Shown here: positions 8,073 through 17,451 of the stretch, piece after piece
Position numbering within the stretch: position 1 is the first letter of the stretch
How the letters are laid out: the number at the start of each line of letters is the position of its first letter
NCBI GenBank assembly: GCA_965226235.1
Contig: OZ245335.1
Location: forward strand, 1,984,001-2,048,000
Length of the DNA: 64,000 nucleotides
Direction of reading: 5' to 3'
From: CAYFZO01 sp965226235
GTDB taxonomy: Bacteria > Pseudomonadota > Gammaproteobacteria > Poriferisulfidales > Oxydemutatoraceae
Position numbers and translations under genes: made by a program
The notes under the pieces: model-generated
Databases searched by the model: none
Seen by the model: the letters and a program-made list of their open reading frames with translations, nothing else
Told to the model about the DNA's origin: nothing

Positions 8073-9017
8073 CCTCTTCAACATTTCTGTAATGTCGGTA
8101 CGATACTCTTTGCCAATGCCAGTACAGTAGGAGGGGTTATACTCCCGCGGCACAGCGTAAACCAGCCGAATTCCTCTGTTTGCCAAGGAAAACATCGCGA
8201 CCCCAACAAACGCGAGCTTTGTGTTCATGGCGACTAGTGCCACATTTTCTGCTGGCAGACCAAGATCTAACTTGCCCAAGCTTCTTACGACGTCCTCCAC
8301 TGACGACGCACTGAACGAGATGTCGTTTATCTCCGGTACCTGAATCCGACCCTTAAGTTTCTGTACCACACCCTGACTCAGCACTCCAGCGCCGGGCACA
8401 GTAGACGACGTCTCTATCTCCGCTCCGATCGTCAGCCTGGTTGGTTCCAGGTACTCCGCTATAGCTAACAGCCTATCGAATTCATGGCCCGCCAGAACAA
8501 TCAAGTGTGAGGGGCTTTCACCGCGGAACGTACCGGGATAGCCCACAATCGTTCGCACCTCAGAGACACCCTTGCTCAGCCATCTGTCCTCCTTGTCCAG
8601 ACTCGGATTCTGCGTGGCGTATCCATTCGACGGTGCCGACACATAGGCAACGCAAATCTTCGCAAAGGAGTTCTTTCGCATCGCTACCGCGAACAGCAGC
8701 ATGCCCAGGAACTCCCGGGGCATGCATGTAATGTCGATCACTAATCTGGTGGCCACTCCTTCGGCCTTCTTGACGGCGGTGACGCACCAGTCCCAAAGGC
8801 TCCGAGACGAAAACCGGTCTAGCGTATCCAAGTCTCGCAATCCAAGCTTGGCGAACTTAGACAACTGATGTTCGTATTCTGGATGACTTTCCACAATATT
8901 TGCCAAGGACACGGACTCGCGTCGGCCCCCGGAAGCCAGGAATTTCATAATCCAAACAGACGATCGCTCCTCGAACGATGCTGCCGCGATAATTGCCGCA
9001 TCATCAAACTGTTCCAT
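8061..9017 (-). CDS. Unrecognised Rossmann-like protein of the dcm/HD/ORC-CDC6 operon
   Basis: The 318-residue product is not one I can name. It begins MEQFDDAAIIAAASFEERSS and has alternating hydrophobic strands and helices. A strand-loop LVIDITCMPREFLGMLL lies near residue 100, GYPGTFRGESPSHLIVLAGHEFDR in the middle, and ENVALVAMNTKLAFVGVAMFSL towards the end. The pattern suggests one or two Rossmann-like domains. It has no Walker motifs and no obvious nuclease or methylase motif. The ATG at 9017 is chosen because it follows the stop of the upstream gene by 2 bases; an in-frame start at 9059 would overlap that gene. As last gene of a four-gene operon with a DNA methyltransferase, HD protein and ATPase it may be the effector, which is inference. 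Confidence 0.6.
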   Translation of the reverse strand: MEQFDDAAIIAAASFEERSSVWIMKFLASGGRRESVSLANIVESHPEYEHQLSKFAKLGLRDLDTLDRFSSRSLWDWCVTAVKKAEGVATRLVIDITCMPREFLGMLLFAVAMRKNSFAKICVAYVSAPSNGYATQNPSLDKEDRWLSKGVSEVRTIVGYPGTFRGESPSHLIVLAGHEFDRLLAIAEYLEPTRLTIGAEIETSSTVPGAGVLSQGVVQKLKGRIQVPEINDISFSASSVEDVVRSLGKLDLGLPAENVALVAMNTKLAFVGVAMFSLANRGIRLVYAVPREYNPSYCTGIGKEYRTDITEMLKRAMV

Positions 9018-9019
9018 GA

Positions 9020-10807
9020 TCACCACGCCTCTCTTCCGTCGGGCTCGGAGAACTCCCAATCGCCGTCAGCTTCAACCGTAGTCCCAAACAACTGCTCCTG
9101 CCTCGGTTCGCCGCCATATAGGTCTACTGCTTCGCTAGATTCCGCGAGACCTTCAATCACATCAGGGCCAACAGACAAGTATCCGCTATACGCCGACACA
9201 TCAAGGCTGAATGCTGGTGCCACCCTTCGCGTTAGCACGTATAGGTATCGCCTGCCAATACCTTCTTTTTTGCTAATAAAACCCCGTACCAAGTACCCTT
9301 CTCCCACAGCCATTTCCAAAAGCGCCGGCATCCTTGATTCTGGTTTTGGTCTCGATTGGAATGCGAACGAAAACACACGGCGTTCCTGATCATCAGACAA
9401 CATTTTCCTCTTGAACGTCGCCCCAAGTCCCTCAATCATATTAGAAATAGCGAGCCAGTCTTCCTTCGAACCCACCCGCTTTTGTCGAGCGTCTTCGATC
9501 TCTGAAAAGACCTTATCCGCATGGTTTCGCACAACATTATTTTGTATCCGGGCAGGGATGACCTCCACTCTTTCTTTAGATTTGCGCGAGGCATCGTCAT
9601 ACATGCGCTGGGCGCAGATGATGAAATCCCTTACCAACCCGCCACTCAGTATTGCCAACGTCTTAAACCCGGAATATAGATAGCTATTAAGCGCTCGTTT
9701 CCGATTTAGCTCCTTCATGTATTCCGACGTGAGATGTCTGTACACATTATCACGTACAGCGCGTCCCTCATACCGTCTCGCATACTTCTCCATAAGCCTG
9801 ACCTTGGTTTTGGCCAACCGTTTCTCCTGCGGTTCGTCCGCCGGGAAGAAAGTGTCCGGGTTTGGCTCTTTCCTGCTGCCGTCTCCCCTCCCTGCTTGCT
9901 TAAGGCGCTTGACGCAGATCTCTCTGAGCAAACCAATATAGTCCTCGCTACCATTCTCCAGGAACCGTGTCGCAATGTCGTATTGAATGAAATCGTGTGG
10001 TTGCTGAATCCTGGAACCTGATCGAGTTTCAAACGTCTTGTACGCGTACATCGTACTAACCTTAAACACGACGCTGTTCCTTCTCCGCGCTATCCAGGAG
10101 TTCAATACGATCGTATGGGACATCGGCAGATCGTCTCCGTCGTCGATTAGTACAAATAGACGAAAGCCAAGCCGCTCCAGAAAGAAATCGGCCAATGGTC
10201 CTAGCAAACCGTCGAAGGAAAACAATGGCCCGTCATACCCTTCCTCTGGTCCGTACAGTTGCCTTTGAATATGGTTCACTAGCCTTGCCGTTTCTTTGTC
10301 CAACACTTCTACGATTGGCCTGAGCGCGACGGCAAAACTGCTTGGGTCGATCGAAGGTGCTTCCATCCTGCTAAAGTCGAATGCGGTCTTAATCCGATCG
10401 ACGGCGAGTTCTAGCAGCTCCTTGCAATAGTCCGCAGGGATTACATCCGGCATCTTCTCCAATGTTACGAATAACTGTCGAACGACCAACAACGCCAGAT
10501 GGCTCTCGCTTATTGCACTTTTCTGGCGGTGGATCTGCATTAGCTTTAGCTCTTCTACCATCAGATCCGAGTCTCTCACCGCGAAGTAGACCGAAAAAAA
10601 CTCACGGTCCTTACCGTGGTGTAGCAACTCTTGACAGTCCGGCTGTAAGATTCGGAACAGCATGGACTTCCCAGTCCCTCTGTTCCCATTGATGAAGCAG
10701 CTCTCCCCGCCACGCACACGGTCCAGCCGACTGTCATCGCACCAAAGGCTAATGGCTTCTGTTGCCGTAAGCTTGGACGCCGTAACCAACTCGAACGGAT
10801 TATTCAC
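9020..10807 (-). CDS. ORC/CDC6-family AAA ATPase
   Basis: This 595-residue protein has Walker A GNRGTGKS at 41-48 directly after a short lead, and a Walker B-like LFVLIDDGDDL near 220, with a long helical C-terminal half and a winged-helix-like region near the end (LLEMAVGEGYLVRGF). This is the pattern of the ORC/CDC6-like ATPases that occur in bacterial conflict operons, where they probably act as DNA-bound or regulatory switches rather than replication initiators. It lies between the HD gene (5 bases upstream) and the unrecognised gene (2 bases downstream), so the group is one transcription unit. A DNA-sensing role is inferred from context only. Confidence 0.75.
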   Translation of the reverse strand: MNNPFELVTASKLTATEAISLWCDDSRLDRVRGGESCFINGNRGTGKSMLFRILQPDCQELLHHGKDREFFSVYFAVRDSDLMVEELKLMQIHRQKSAISESHLALLVVRQLFVTLEKMPDVIPADYCKELLELAVDRIKTAFDFSRMEAPSIDPSSFAVALRPIVEVLDKETARLVNHIQRQLYGPEEGYDGPLFSFDGLLGPLADFFLERLGFRLFVLIDDGDDLPMSHTIVLNSWIARRRNSVVFKVSTMYAYKTFETRSGSRIQQPHDFIQYDIATRFLENGSEDYIGLLREICVKRLKQAGRGDGSRKEPNPDTFFPADEPQEKRLAKTKVRLMEKYARRYEGRAVRDNVYRHLTSEYMKELNRKRALNSYLYSGFKTLAILSGGLVRDFIICAQRMYDDASRKSKERVEVIPARIQNNVVRNHADKVFSEIEDARQKRVGSKEDWLAISNMIEGLGATFKRKMLSDDQERRVFSFAFQSRPKPESRMPALLEMAVGEGYLVRGFISKKEGIGRRYLYVLTRRVAPAFSLDVSAYSGYLSVGPDVIEGLAESSEAVDLYGGEPRQEQLFGTTVEADGDWEFSEPDGREAW

Positions 10808-10812
10808 TCTCT

Positions 10813-11859
10813 CTATCCCTTGCAGAAATCCGCTAGAGACATGTCTTCGCCAAGCTTGTCACATCGCGTAGAAAGCGATGGGAGTTCATCTGGATATCCA
10901 TGGCCTAGGTTTAGCGACAGGCTTGACACATGCCTATTGACGCCCGGGAATTCCTCGTGGAAGTACTCTACCGTTATCCCGATTCTTCTAATGTCGAAAT
11001 CAGGACGGCCGTATTGAGAGCAATACCGAGATTCCTTCTCGATCACGTCGATTTTCCTTTCAAGGTGATCGAAGAACGTGACTCGGTTTCCTTTGATATT
11101 TGCAGCGAATTCATACTGCTCTGGCCGAACCCGTAACTGAATATCCAGCGTGTCATTTTGCAGATCGAACAGTCTAAAGCACTGTGCATAGCGATACGCG
11201 AAATTGCTCATCGGGGACGCGTCAAGGTGGGCCACCAGCTCTTTCGGCACACGTTCTGCGTTCTCGGACAACTCGTCGGCCAATCGCAACATCGCGGCGA
11301 GCATAGGCAATCTAGGAAAGCTAAAATTATCGGAGTTGATCTCTCTGAAGGTGTCTCGACCAAATTGTTTACTTTCGCCTCCATGCACGCGAGCGACATC
11401 GAAGACATTCTGTCTCGACTCTGTGTCGTAGAAAAGGTTGCGATGCTCTTTGATTAAATCTCCCGATCTAGCAGGGTGGCCCTCCCTCCCTCCGATGTTC
11501 CCTGCATCGTGCAGATGCGCCGCACACAGAAGTATGTATGCCTCCAGCGTGGTCAGCTCTCGTGCCCCTTCTTTCTTCGCAATGCTTGCGGCAATCTTGT
11601 CCAAGCTTTCCACGACGGCAACGATGTGCCGACATCCGTGTATTGTCATAATGTCGGGAGCAGCGCTACCCTTTGCGGACTTTATCCCATCGGCAATCAG
11701 CGCGCCATCCACCTGCGGATGAATATGCTGGAAGAAATGTGACTCAAGGTCTCTGAACTTCGTCCAGTACCCTTCCGCCCGTCCGTGATCTTCGTGTGCA
11801 GTGTTTTCCTTGGCTTCCCTGATCCTGCTGACAAGGTAGCCGTTGGTCGCCAGGCTCAT
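10813..11859 (-). CDS. HD-domain phosphohydrolase-like protein
   Basis: The 348-residue product has the metal-binding pattern of HD-domain enzymes: a His in HGCRH at 74-78, the His-Asp pair in AAHLHDAGN (His117-Asp118), a following His in the GGREGHPAR loop, and a final Asp in LRLADELS near 198. HD enzymes hydrolyse nucleotides, cyclic nucleotides or nucleic-acid phosphates. The C-terminal 130 residues are beta-rich and unrecognised. The start overlaps the end of the methyltransferase gene by four bases (ATGA), implying coupled translation. In a restriction-like operon it could destroy nucleotides or a signal molecule; the substrate cannot be told from sequence. Confidence 0.75.
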   Translation of the reverse strand: MSLATNGYLVSRIREAKENTAHEDHGRAEGYWTKFRDLESHFFQHIHPQVDGALIADGIKSAKGSAAPDIMTIHGCRHIVAVVESLDKIAASIAKKEGARELTTLEAYILLCAAHLHDAGNIGGREGHPARSGDLIKEHRNLFYDTESRQNVFDVARVHGGESKQFGRDTFREINSDNFSFPRLPMLAAMLRLADELSENAERVPKELVAHLDASPMSNFAYRYAQCFRLFDLQNDTLDIQLRVRPEQYEFAANIKGNRVTFFDHLERKIDVIEKESRYCSQYGRPDFDIRRIGITVEYFHEEFPGVNRHVSSLSLNLGHGYPDELPSLSTRCDKLGEDMSLADFCKG

Positions 11860-12917
11860 ACTTCAAGGATCCCCTGCATTACGACCCGCGACATAGGGGG
11901 CGGCACAAGGTTCCCGACCTGCTGCTGCTGAAACCCTATGGAGCCGCAGAACCTGAACTCATCTGGCACGCACTGAATGCGGGCTGCTTCCCTTATGGAC
12001 AACCCGCGATGTTGTTCGGGGTGAATGAGCATGTTCTTCCGGAAATTCCCGATCACTACCGATGGCTCGTCTACGTGAAGCCTTCGATATATTCCCGTGT
12101 GACATTTCATTACATTTCCATAGTTTTTCATCAATCTTTTTGGTATGTCCTCCCAGTTGCCACCAGGTGGGACCCACGGATACCGCCGCAACACCTCCTT
12201 ACTATTCCTCGTCACAAGATTCCCAGACACGCTCTTTCGCTTGCCACGAAGCTCCCGTGCGAACTCGTTCGTTGGGCGGCAGCGATAGGACAATTCATCC
12301 ACCGATGCCCCCGTTTCTAGCACTGGCAAGTCATGAATGGCTTCGCCGACGGTCACCTCACGAACATTCGGGACGACGCTGAGCTTTAGCGCCTTACCAT
12401 TTTTCGAGCCCACCACGAAGGTACGTGCCCGACGCTGGGGTACGCCGAAATCTACTGCATTGAGGGTCATGGTGGATGTTCGATATCCTGACGATTGGAG
12501 TTCCGCCTCTATTGCCCTCAGGAAGAAGCCTTTGAGCGTTTCCTGAATCCCTTTGACGTTCTCAATCACTATCCAGTCTGGCTGCCACAATTTCGCCACT
12601 CGGATGAACTCGGCAAACATCCAATTTTCTGGATTTACCAGCGTCCTTGTTCGTTGATTGGAGGTCGAGAATCCTTGGCATGGCGGCCCTCCAAAAACTA
12701 CCGTCTGGCAGTTACCTGGTCGTGCCGGTAACGACTTAAGTTCTCGAATGTCACCAACAAAGATGGCCGTATCAGGAAAATTGCTCCTATACGTCTCAGC
12801 CGCCACAGGGCATCGTTCGACGGCGTAAACAACGTCCACACCTGCCTGGGTTGCACCCAAGCTCATCCCGCCGCCCCCGCAGAAGAGATCAATCGCTACC
12901 ATCCGAGATCCGCTCAT
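11856..12917 (-). CDS. dcm: DNA (cytosine-5) methyltransferase
   Basis: The 353-residue protein has the C5-methylase motifs in order: I, FCGGGGMSLG near residue 12; IV, GGPPCQGFS with catalytic Cys80; VI, the ENV at 119-121; VIII, QRRAR near 165; and X, QVGNLVPP close to the end. It transfers a methyl group from S-adenosylmethionine to carbon 5 of cytosine in a specific DNA site. The length is normal for a solitary bacterial enzyme. A GAGG sequence lies a few bases upstream of the ATG. It is the first gene of a minus-strand operon with no recognisable restriction endonuclease, so the other three genes may replace that function. The target site cannot be predicted. Confidence 0.92.
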   Translation of the reverse strand: MSGSRMVAIDLFCGGGGMSLGATQAGVDVVYAVERCPVAAETYRSNFPDTAIFVGDIRELKSLPARPGNCQTVVFGGPPCQGFSTSNQRTRTLVNPENWMFAEFIRVAKLWQPDWIVIENVKGIQETLKGFFLRAIEAELQSSGYRTSTMTLNAVDFGVPQRRARTFVVGSKNGKALKLSVVPNVREVTVGEAIHDLPVLETGASVDELSYRCRPTNEFARELRGKRKSVSGNLVTRNSKEVLRRYPWVPPGGNWEDIPKRLMKNYGNVMKCHTGIYRRLHVDEPSVVIGNFRKNMLIHPEQHRGLSIREAARIQCVPDEFRFCGSIGFQQQQVGNLVPPPMSRVVMQGILEV

Positions 12918-13099
12918 GGTACCTCACACTTCGAATTCAGACTGGCAATAGGTAGACAAGCGACTTTGGTACTCCCGAACTCGCGCCATACGAGGCTACG
13001 GTTTTGCCAGTGCCCGCCCCATACAAGTGGTATGTCCACATCCGGGCCAGACTATGGCGCGAACCTGTCAACCTTAAAAGCCAAGCTGCACCCAAGTGT

Positions 13100-13360
13100 A
13101 CTGCGCCACCACATATGGGACAAACGAGGCAGGTGTTGCGCGAGCATCTGGCAGGGTGTGAGGGTATTGATTCCCTGGTGCGGTCGCTGTCCGTTGTAGC
13201 GGTCAAGATAATCTAACAGGCGCTGGTTGAACAGCCGCAGGTCTTCGAGCAGCAGGTCCTCCTCGTAGTCGATGAAAGCTTTCTGCACGGTGCGGTTGAA
13301 ACGTTCGTTGAAAGCATTCATTTTCGGGCTTCTCGGGTAGGTGTGGTAATGGCACCACCT
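13100..13360 (-). pseudogene. IS481-like transposase, C-terminal fragment
   Basis: The minus strand encodes HTYPRSPK followed by NAFNERFNRTVQ, an acidic LLLEDLRLFNQRLLDYLDRYN stretch and QRPHQGI, which is the end of an integrase-core (DDE) transposase of the IS481/IS3 type. Only about 80 residues remain. The first two catalytic acids are missing and no start or terminal repeats are evident. A second fragment of a related element is at 17205-17365. Confidence 0.75.
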
Positions 13361-13398
13361 CTGGCACGTGGGTCTGCGATGACGATAACACCATGCAC

Positions 13399-13502
13399 AT
13401 GATTAGCCCGCATCCGTCACCGATTCATGATTCCGATGCGGTTTCCCGTTGAACGCTGCTGATTACGTGTCTGTAGCCGGTATCCGGACATCTGGCGCCG
13501 CG
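13399..13502 (-). repeat. 95-bp dispersed repeat, copy 1 (inverted)
   Basis: Read on the minus strand, this stretch (CGGCGCCAGATGTCCGGATA... through ...GGTGACGGATGCGGGCTA) matches 15112-15206 and 26370-26468 on the plus strand with about nine in ten bases the same by eye. Copies 1 and 2 face each other and bracket the IS1380 fragment and the small gene at 14477-14743. It may be a miniature element or an insertion-sequence end. Confidence 0.8.
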
Positions 13503-13689
13503 ATGAATGGGCGTTGTGACCAATCGAAGGGTATTGGGGAGGTTGTCAGGGGCTCAGAGCGAGCCGGTTGGGTTGGGTATGGATTATTGGATTGCGCGCG
13601 TACAACTCCCTCGGGTCAGCACCGATCACCCTGATCAGTAAGGAGTAAGGGCGTCCGGACTACCCGGGCGGGCTCCGGACAGGTTCCGC

Positions 13690-14460
13690 GTGCAGGTCTC
13701 CCGGCACGCTGGTAAAGATCCCCGCATAGGGCCAGGATTCGGAGAACGACACCCACACCCGGCGTGCCGTAATCCGTACCCGCGCACCACCTTCAACAGC
13801 TTCAGTCGCAGGGTGCAGCACTGCACACGAGCCAGGTCGGTGCCGCGGGCGCCCGGTTGTCGAATCCACTGCATCAGCACATAGGCGAAGGATGCGGTTT
13901 ACCGTTGAAGCGAAGTACAGGCGCAACCGGTTCGCACGCATCGTATGGGACCCGGTGCGGTCGGCGAACAGGTCCAACTGCTGTTCCTTGATGCGATTCT
14001 CCATGTCCCCGCGGGCGCAGTACAGTTGCTCGTACAGGCGCTTTGCAGCAGCTTGCCGAGGCGCCAGGCCGGTCACCACAAAGCGCGGGTTATCTCCCTT
14101 GCCCAGAACCTCCGCCTTGCCCACCACACGGCGGCTGCGGCTCCAGGATTTATGGGTCCGACAGCGCAAGTCCCGGTAGCGACGCGCCGACTTGCCGGTA
14201 TGGTTATGTGCCGCACGGGCTGCCTCCATCCCGGAGGCGCCTGCCCGCACCAGACGTGGGTTACGTGCCAGTCCCGGCACATGGTCGACAGGGTTGTCCT
14301 CACACCAGCGCATGATGGATTCACGGCAGAAGCCACTGTCGCCCCGGATATGAATGCGCGTCTTCGGCCAGTGTCCCCGTATCTGTCTCACAATACGTTC
14401 CAGTTCGGTGAGATTCTCAATGCACCCGTCGGCGCTTGGTTGTGCCGCGGCAGTGGTGGT
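13690..14460 (-). pseudogene. IS1380-family transposase, C-terminal half, decayed
   Basis: From about 14440 down to 13900 the minus strand reads a continuous IS1380-type sequence: LTELERIVRQIRGHWP, IHIRGDSGFCRESIM with a catalytic Asp, ARNPRLV, RFVVTGL and YCARGDMENRIKEQQLDLFADRTG. The expected tail then continues in other frames (YVLMQWIRQPG, LARVQCCTLRLKLLKV, and VRITARRVWVSFSESWPY), so at least two frameshifts lie near 13890 and 13800. The N-terminal half is absent. A matching N-terminal fragment occurs at 26204-26371. The element cannot encode an active transposase. Confidence 0.85.
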
Positions 14461-14476
14461 GAGTAGAATAGACGTC

Positions 14477-14743
14477 ATGAGCGCAACCGTACTGTACAAA
14501 GCCTTGGTCGAGGCTGGGACCTCCGAAGACACCGCGGAGCGGGCCGTCGAAGATTTGCCCTTCGGTGGCGAGTTGGCAACAAAGTCGGATTTGGCCCAAC
14601 TCGAGGTACGCCTTGGTGCAGACATCGCCCAACTTAAGGCAGACATCACCCAACTTGAAGTCCGCCTCATTTGGCGATTGCTCGGCGGTGTCGCTGTGTT
14701 ACTCGGCATCACCGCAGGCGTGTTCAAACTGGTCTTGGGCTGA
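14477..14743 (+). CDS. Small coiled-coil protein with C-terminal membrane anchor
   Basis: The 88-residue product has a helical head (LYKALVEAGTSEDTAERAVEDL), a heptad-rich stretch of near repeats (DLAQLEVRL, DIAQLKADI, TQLEVRL), and one C-terminal membrane segment (LLGGVAVLLGITAGVFKLVLG). It resembles the DUF1640/CCDC90-like small proteins common near mobile DNA in proteobacteria. Function unknown. It is divergent from the IS1380 fragment and lies between two facing copies of the dispersed repeat, which suggests that the segment moved or was captured as a unit. Confidence 0.6.
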   Translation: MSATVLYKALVEAGTSEDTAERAVEDLPFGGELATKSDLAQLEVRLGADIAQLKADITQLEVRLIWRLLGGVAVLLGITAGVFKLVLG

Positions 14744-15428
14744 GCCCTCCGGCAGATGCACACGGCCGCTTCTTCCGGGTGATATTTTCGGCAATCCGGC
14801 AGGTTGCAATCCGGCAGGCTGCGGCAAATTCATCGACACCTTCTTTTTGCATCGGTTCCGCCCGTTACGCCTTCTTCGACTTTTCGGATGGGTTCAAGCG
14901 TCTGCTCGTATGAGGCCGGAAACATATTGGCCAACGTCCCCACCGAGGACTCGACAATCGCACGCTTCGTTTCGCGAAGGCTGATCTTCGCGTCGGACAG
15001 CACGTTCTTGACCGCAACTTCCGACCTTCGCTGGCTACAAGCCGGAAGACCGAATCGGGCCAGCAATCCGGGTCCGTAGCGTGGTGGGCGGGTGGTTCAA
15101 TTCATCGCGGTGCCGAATGTCCGGATACCGGGCACAGACATGTAATCAGCAGCGTTCAACGGAAAGCTGCACCGGAATCACGAATCGGTGACGGATGCGG
15201 GGTAGGGGGCCTCTGATTTACTCATGGACACAGTCCATAATTAATGTCGTCGATATCGGCCTGACCGCGGCGCAATCCCGCCCCTCTCCACCCCCGTGTT
15301 ACCTGGGATTATGGAAATTGCGTGTCAACATCGATCGATCAAACCTTCCCTAAAAGTATTAATTGTGCGAAAAAGGCGAGGACAAGCTGCACACACCGTT
15401 GAACCGAGACCTGTCTCAAGGAGGCAAC
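14744..15428. other. Non-coding stretch upstream of the OFA transporter, with repeat copy 2
   Basis: No gene is supported here. A short direct repeat (GCAATCCGGCAGG twice near 14790-14815) is present. The dispersed repeat copy 2 occupies about 15112-15206. The rest, about 220 bases before the transporter, probably holds its promoter, but no clear -35/-10 pair stands out. Confidence 0.4.
15112..15206 (+). repeat. 95-bp dispersed repeat, copy 2
   Basis: It matches copy 3 (26370-26468) in direct orientation and copy 1 (13399-13502) in inverted orientation. Shared blocks include CCGGATACCGG, CAGCGTTCAACGG and GGTGACGGATGCGGG. Confidence 0.8.
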
Positions 15429-17117
15429 ATGACTAATTTTTTGTCAAAAGAACGTATCGTCGCTGGACCGGATTTCAACCGCTGGCGGGTTCCGCCGGCC
15501 TCGATTGCAATTCATTTGTGCATCGGTTCGGTCTATGCCTGGAGCATTTACAACCCGGCGCTGATCAAAGTGCTTGGCGTTGCCACCAGCGCGGCGGACG
15601 ACTGGACCCTGCGCGAGGTGGTGTGGATCTTTACCGTGGCGATCGTGTGCCTGGGGATCGCTGCGGCATTCGCCGGCAGGTGGCTTGAGACGGTTGGGCC
15701 ACGGATGGTCGGTGTAACGGCGGCGTGTCTGTGGGGCGGTGGTTACATCGTCGGTGGTTTTGGCATCTTGTTGCATCAGTTGTGGCTGGTTTATCTCGGT
15801 TACGGCGTTATCGGTGGTTGCGGCCTCGGCCTCGGCTACGTTTCGCCGGTCGGCACCTTGATTCGTTGGTTCCCCGACCGGCGCGGCATGGCGACGGGTA
15901 TGGCAATTATGGGTTTTGGCGGCGGGGCGATGATCGGTGCGCCGCTTAAAGAGTTCTTCATCAAACTGTTTTATGAAGCGCCCCAGTATCTGGGATCGGT
16001 TGACGCAGTCGATTTGATCACTCGTTCCGGGCGGCGCTTTGCCGAAATCGGCGGCGAACTCAACGAAGTCGTCGTTGTCGGCGCCAATGAAGTGGCGCAG
16101 ATGATTGTCCCGGGGCTCGAAGGAGTATATGTGGTTGGCACCGGTTCGACCGGTGTCGCCCAGGCCTTCTTTATGCTGGGGGTAATTTACTTTGCGATCA
16201 TGACGGCCGCGGCGTTTGCTTATCGTATCCCGGCGAAAGGCTGGAAGCCCAAAGGCTGGGAGCCACCGAGCAAGGAAGAAGGCGCGAAGCGCATGATCAG
16301 CCACCGCAACGTGGACATAGATCAGGCGTTGAAGACCCCGCAGTTCTACCAGCTATGGATCGTGTTGTGTTTCAACGTGACCGCCGGTATCGGCGTTATT
16401 GGGGTCGCCAAGACGATGATCACCGAGATCTTCGGTACCACTTTGCCGAACATCGTCGATGGCGCGTTTGCCGCGACCTACGTCTTGATGATTAGTGTGT
16501 TCAACATGATCGGGCGCTTTATCTGGGCGAGCACGTCCGACAGGATAGGTCGGCGTAACATGTACTGGGTGTTCTTTGCCGGCGGCATCATTCTTTATTT
16601 ATCGATTCCGCTCACCGCCTACCAAGTGAATCTGCACCCGACGGTTTTTTGGCTGGTGGTGTTTTACGCGGCGACAATGCTTATCTTCACTTTCTACGGC
16701 GGTGGTTTTGCGACGATACCGGCATATCTTGCCGACATTTTTGGCACCCGTTACGTCGGCGGGATCCACGGGCGTCTGCTGACCGCCTGGAGCGTTGCAG
16801 GCGTGCTTGGCCCGCTCGCCATCACTTCGCTGAGGCAACATACAATGCTGGTGGAGATTCACAAGATCGCCGAGAAAATTTCGCCGCAGAAATTTTTTGA
16901 AACCTTCGGCGCCGGCGTTGAGAAACTCGAAGTGTTGGTGGAAAGCAAAACCGTGACAATCGCAAAATTGATGGAGATTGCACCGCCGGGTACGATTGAT
17001 CCGACGCCATCTTTGTATAGCACCACGATGTACCTGATGGCGGCGTTACTGTTCATCGCCCTGATCAGCAACGCGTTGATGAGGCCGGTGCACGAAAAGC
17101 ACCACATGGACGAGTAG
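15429..17117 (+). CDS. OFA-family (oxalate/formate antiporter-like) MFS transporter
   Basis: The 562-residue membrane protein has about 12 hydrophobic segments in two halves and the motifs of the OFA branch of the major facilitator superfamily: an early IGSVYAWSIYNP, YGVIGGCGLGLGYVSPVGTLIRWFPDRRG, and in the second half STSDRIGRRNMYW and TFYGGGFATIPAYLADIFG. OFA members exchange small carboxylates such as oxalate and formate. In a methanol oxidiser formate is a plausible cargo, but that is inference. An insertion of roughly 70 residues lies between segments 6 and 7 (near residues 185-260). AAGGAGGC stands 5-8 bases before ATG 15429, so the longer in-frame start at 15363 is rejected. It is the last gene before xoxF, on the same strand, but separated by transposase debris. 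Confidence 0.88.
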   Translation: MTNFLSKERIVAGPDFNRWRVPPASIAIHLCIGSVYAWSIYNPALIKVLGVATSAADDWTLREVVWIFTVAIVCLGIAAAFAGRWLETVGPRMVGVTAACLWGGGYIVGGFGILLHQLWLVYLGYGVIGGCGLGLGYVSPVGTLIRWFPDRRGMATGMAIMGFGGGAMIGAPLKEFFIKLFYEAPQYLGSVDAVDLITRSGRRFAEIGGELNEVVVVGANEVAQMIVPGLEGVYVVGTGSTGVAQAFFMLGVIYFAIMTAAAFAYRIPAKGWKPKGWEPPSKEEGAKRMISHRNVDIDQALKTPQFYQLWIVLCFNVTAGIGVIGVAKTMITEIFGTTLPNIVDGAFAATYVLMISVFNMIGRFIWASTSDRIGRRNMYWVFFAGGIILYLSIPLTAYQVNLHPTVFWLVVFYAATMLIFTFYGGGFATIPAYLADIFGTRYVGGIHGRLLTAWSVAGVLGPLAITSLRQHTMLVEIHKIAEKISPQKFFETFGAGVEKLEVLVESKTVTIAKLMEIAPPGTIDPTPSLYSTTMYLMAALLFIALISNALMRPVHEKHHMDE

Positions 17118-17204
17118 TCTGGCGCGATTTGAGCTGCTTCTGCGCGCTTTGCCTCGCCGGTCAAGACCCTGTTCCCACAGCGTTTCCTCGAGGGACGCAT
17201 AGCA

Positions 17205-17365
17205 CAGATACGAGAGAAGAGCTTTTGGCCGAAAACCTGCGACGGCTCAACCAGCGCCTGGATTCCCTGGATCGCTATCATGGGCAGCGACCACACCGGG
17301 GAATCGATAACCGAGCACCCCGCCAGGTGCTCGCCCAGGGCCTGCCATATTTGCCCATATTAGGG
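17205..17365 (+). pseudogene. IS481-like transposase, short C-terminal fragment
   Basis: The plus strand reads LLAENLRRLNQRLDSLDRYHGQRPHRGIDN followed by PRQVLAQ, the same end motif as the fragment at 13100-13360 but diverged. It lacks everything upstream and is a relic. Confidence 0.65.
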
Positions 17366-17451
17366 TGGACTGATACAACTGGATGCGTCTGTTGGAAAGT
17401 ATGCTATTCTATCTTCGCTTAATCAACCTGAACATTTATGGAGAGTAAATA

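Noticed and set aside
13660..14763. Single 367-codon minus-strand gene
   Set aside because: Only the middle part is IS1380 transposase. The first 100 codons are antisense to the small coiled-coil gene and the end is out of frame relative to the family, so it is treated as a decayed fragment.
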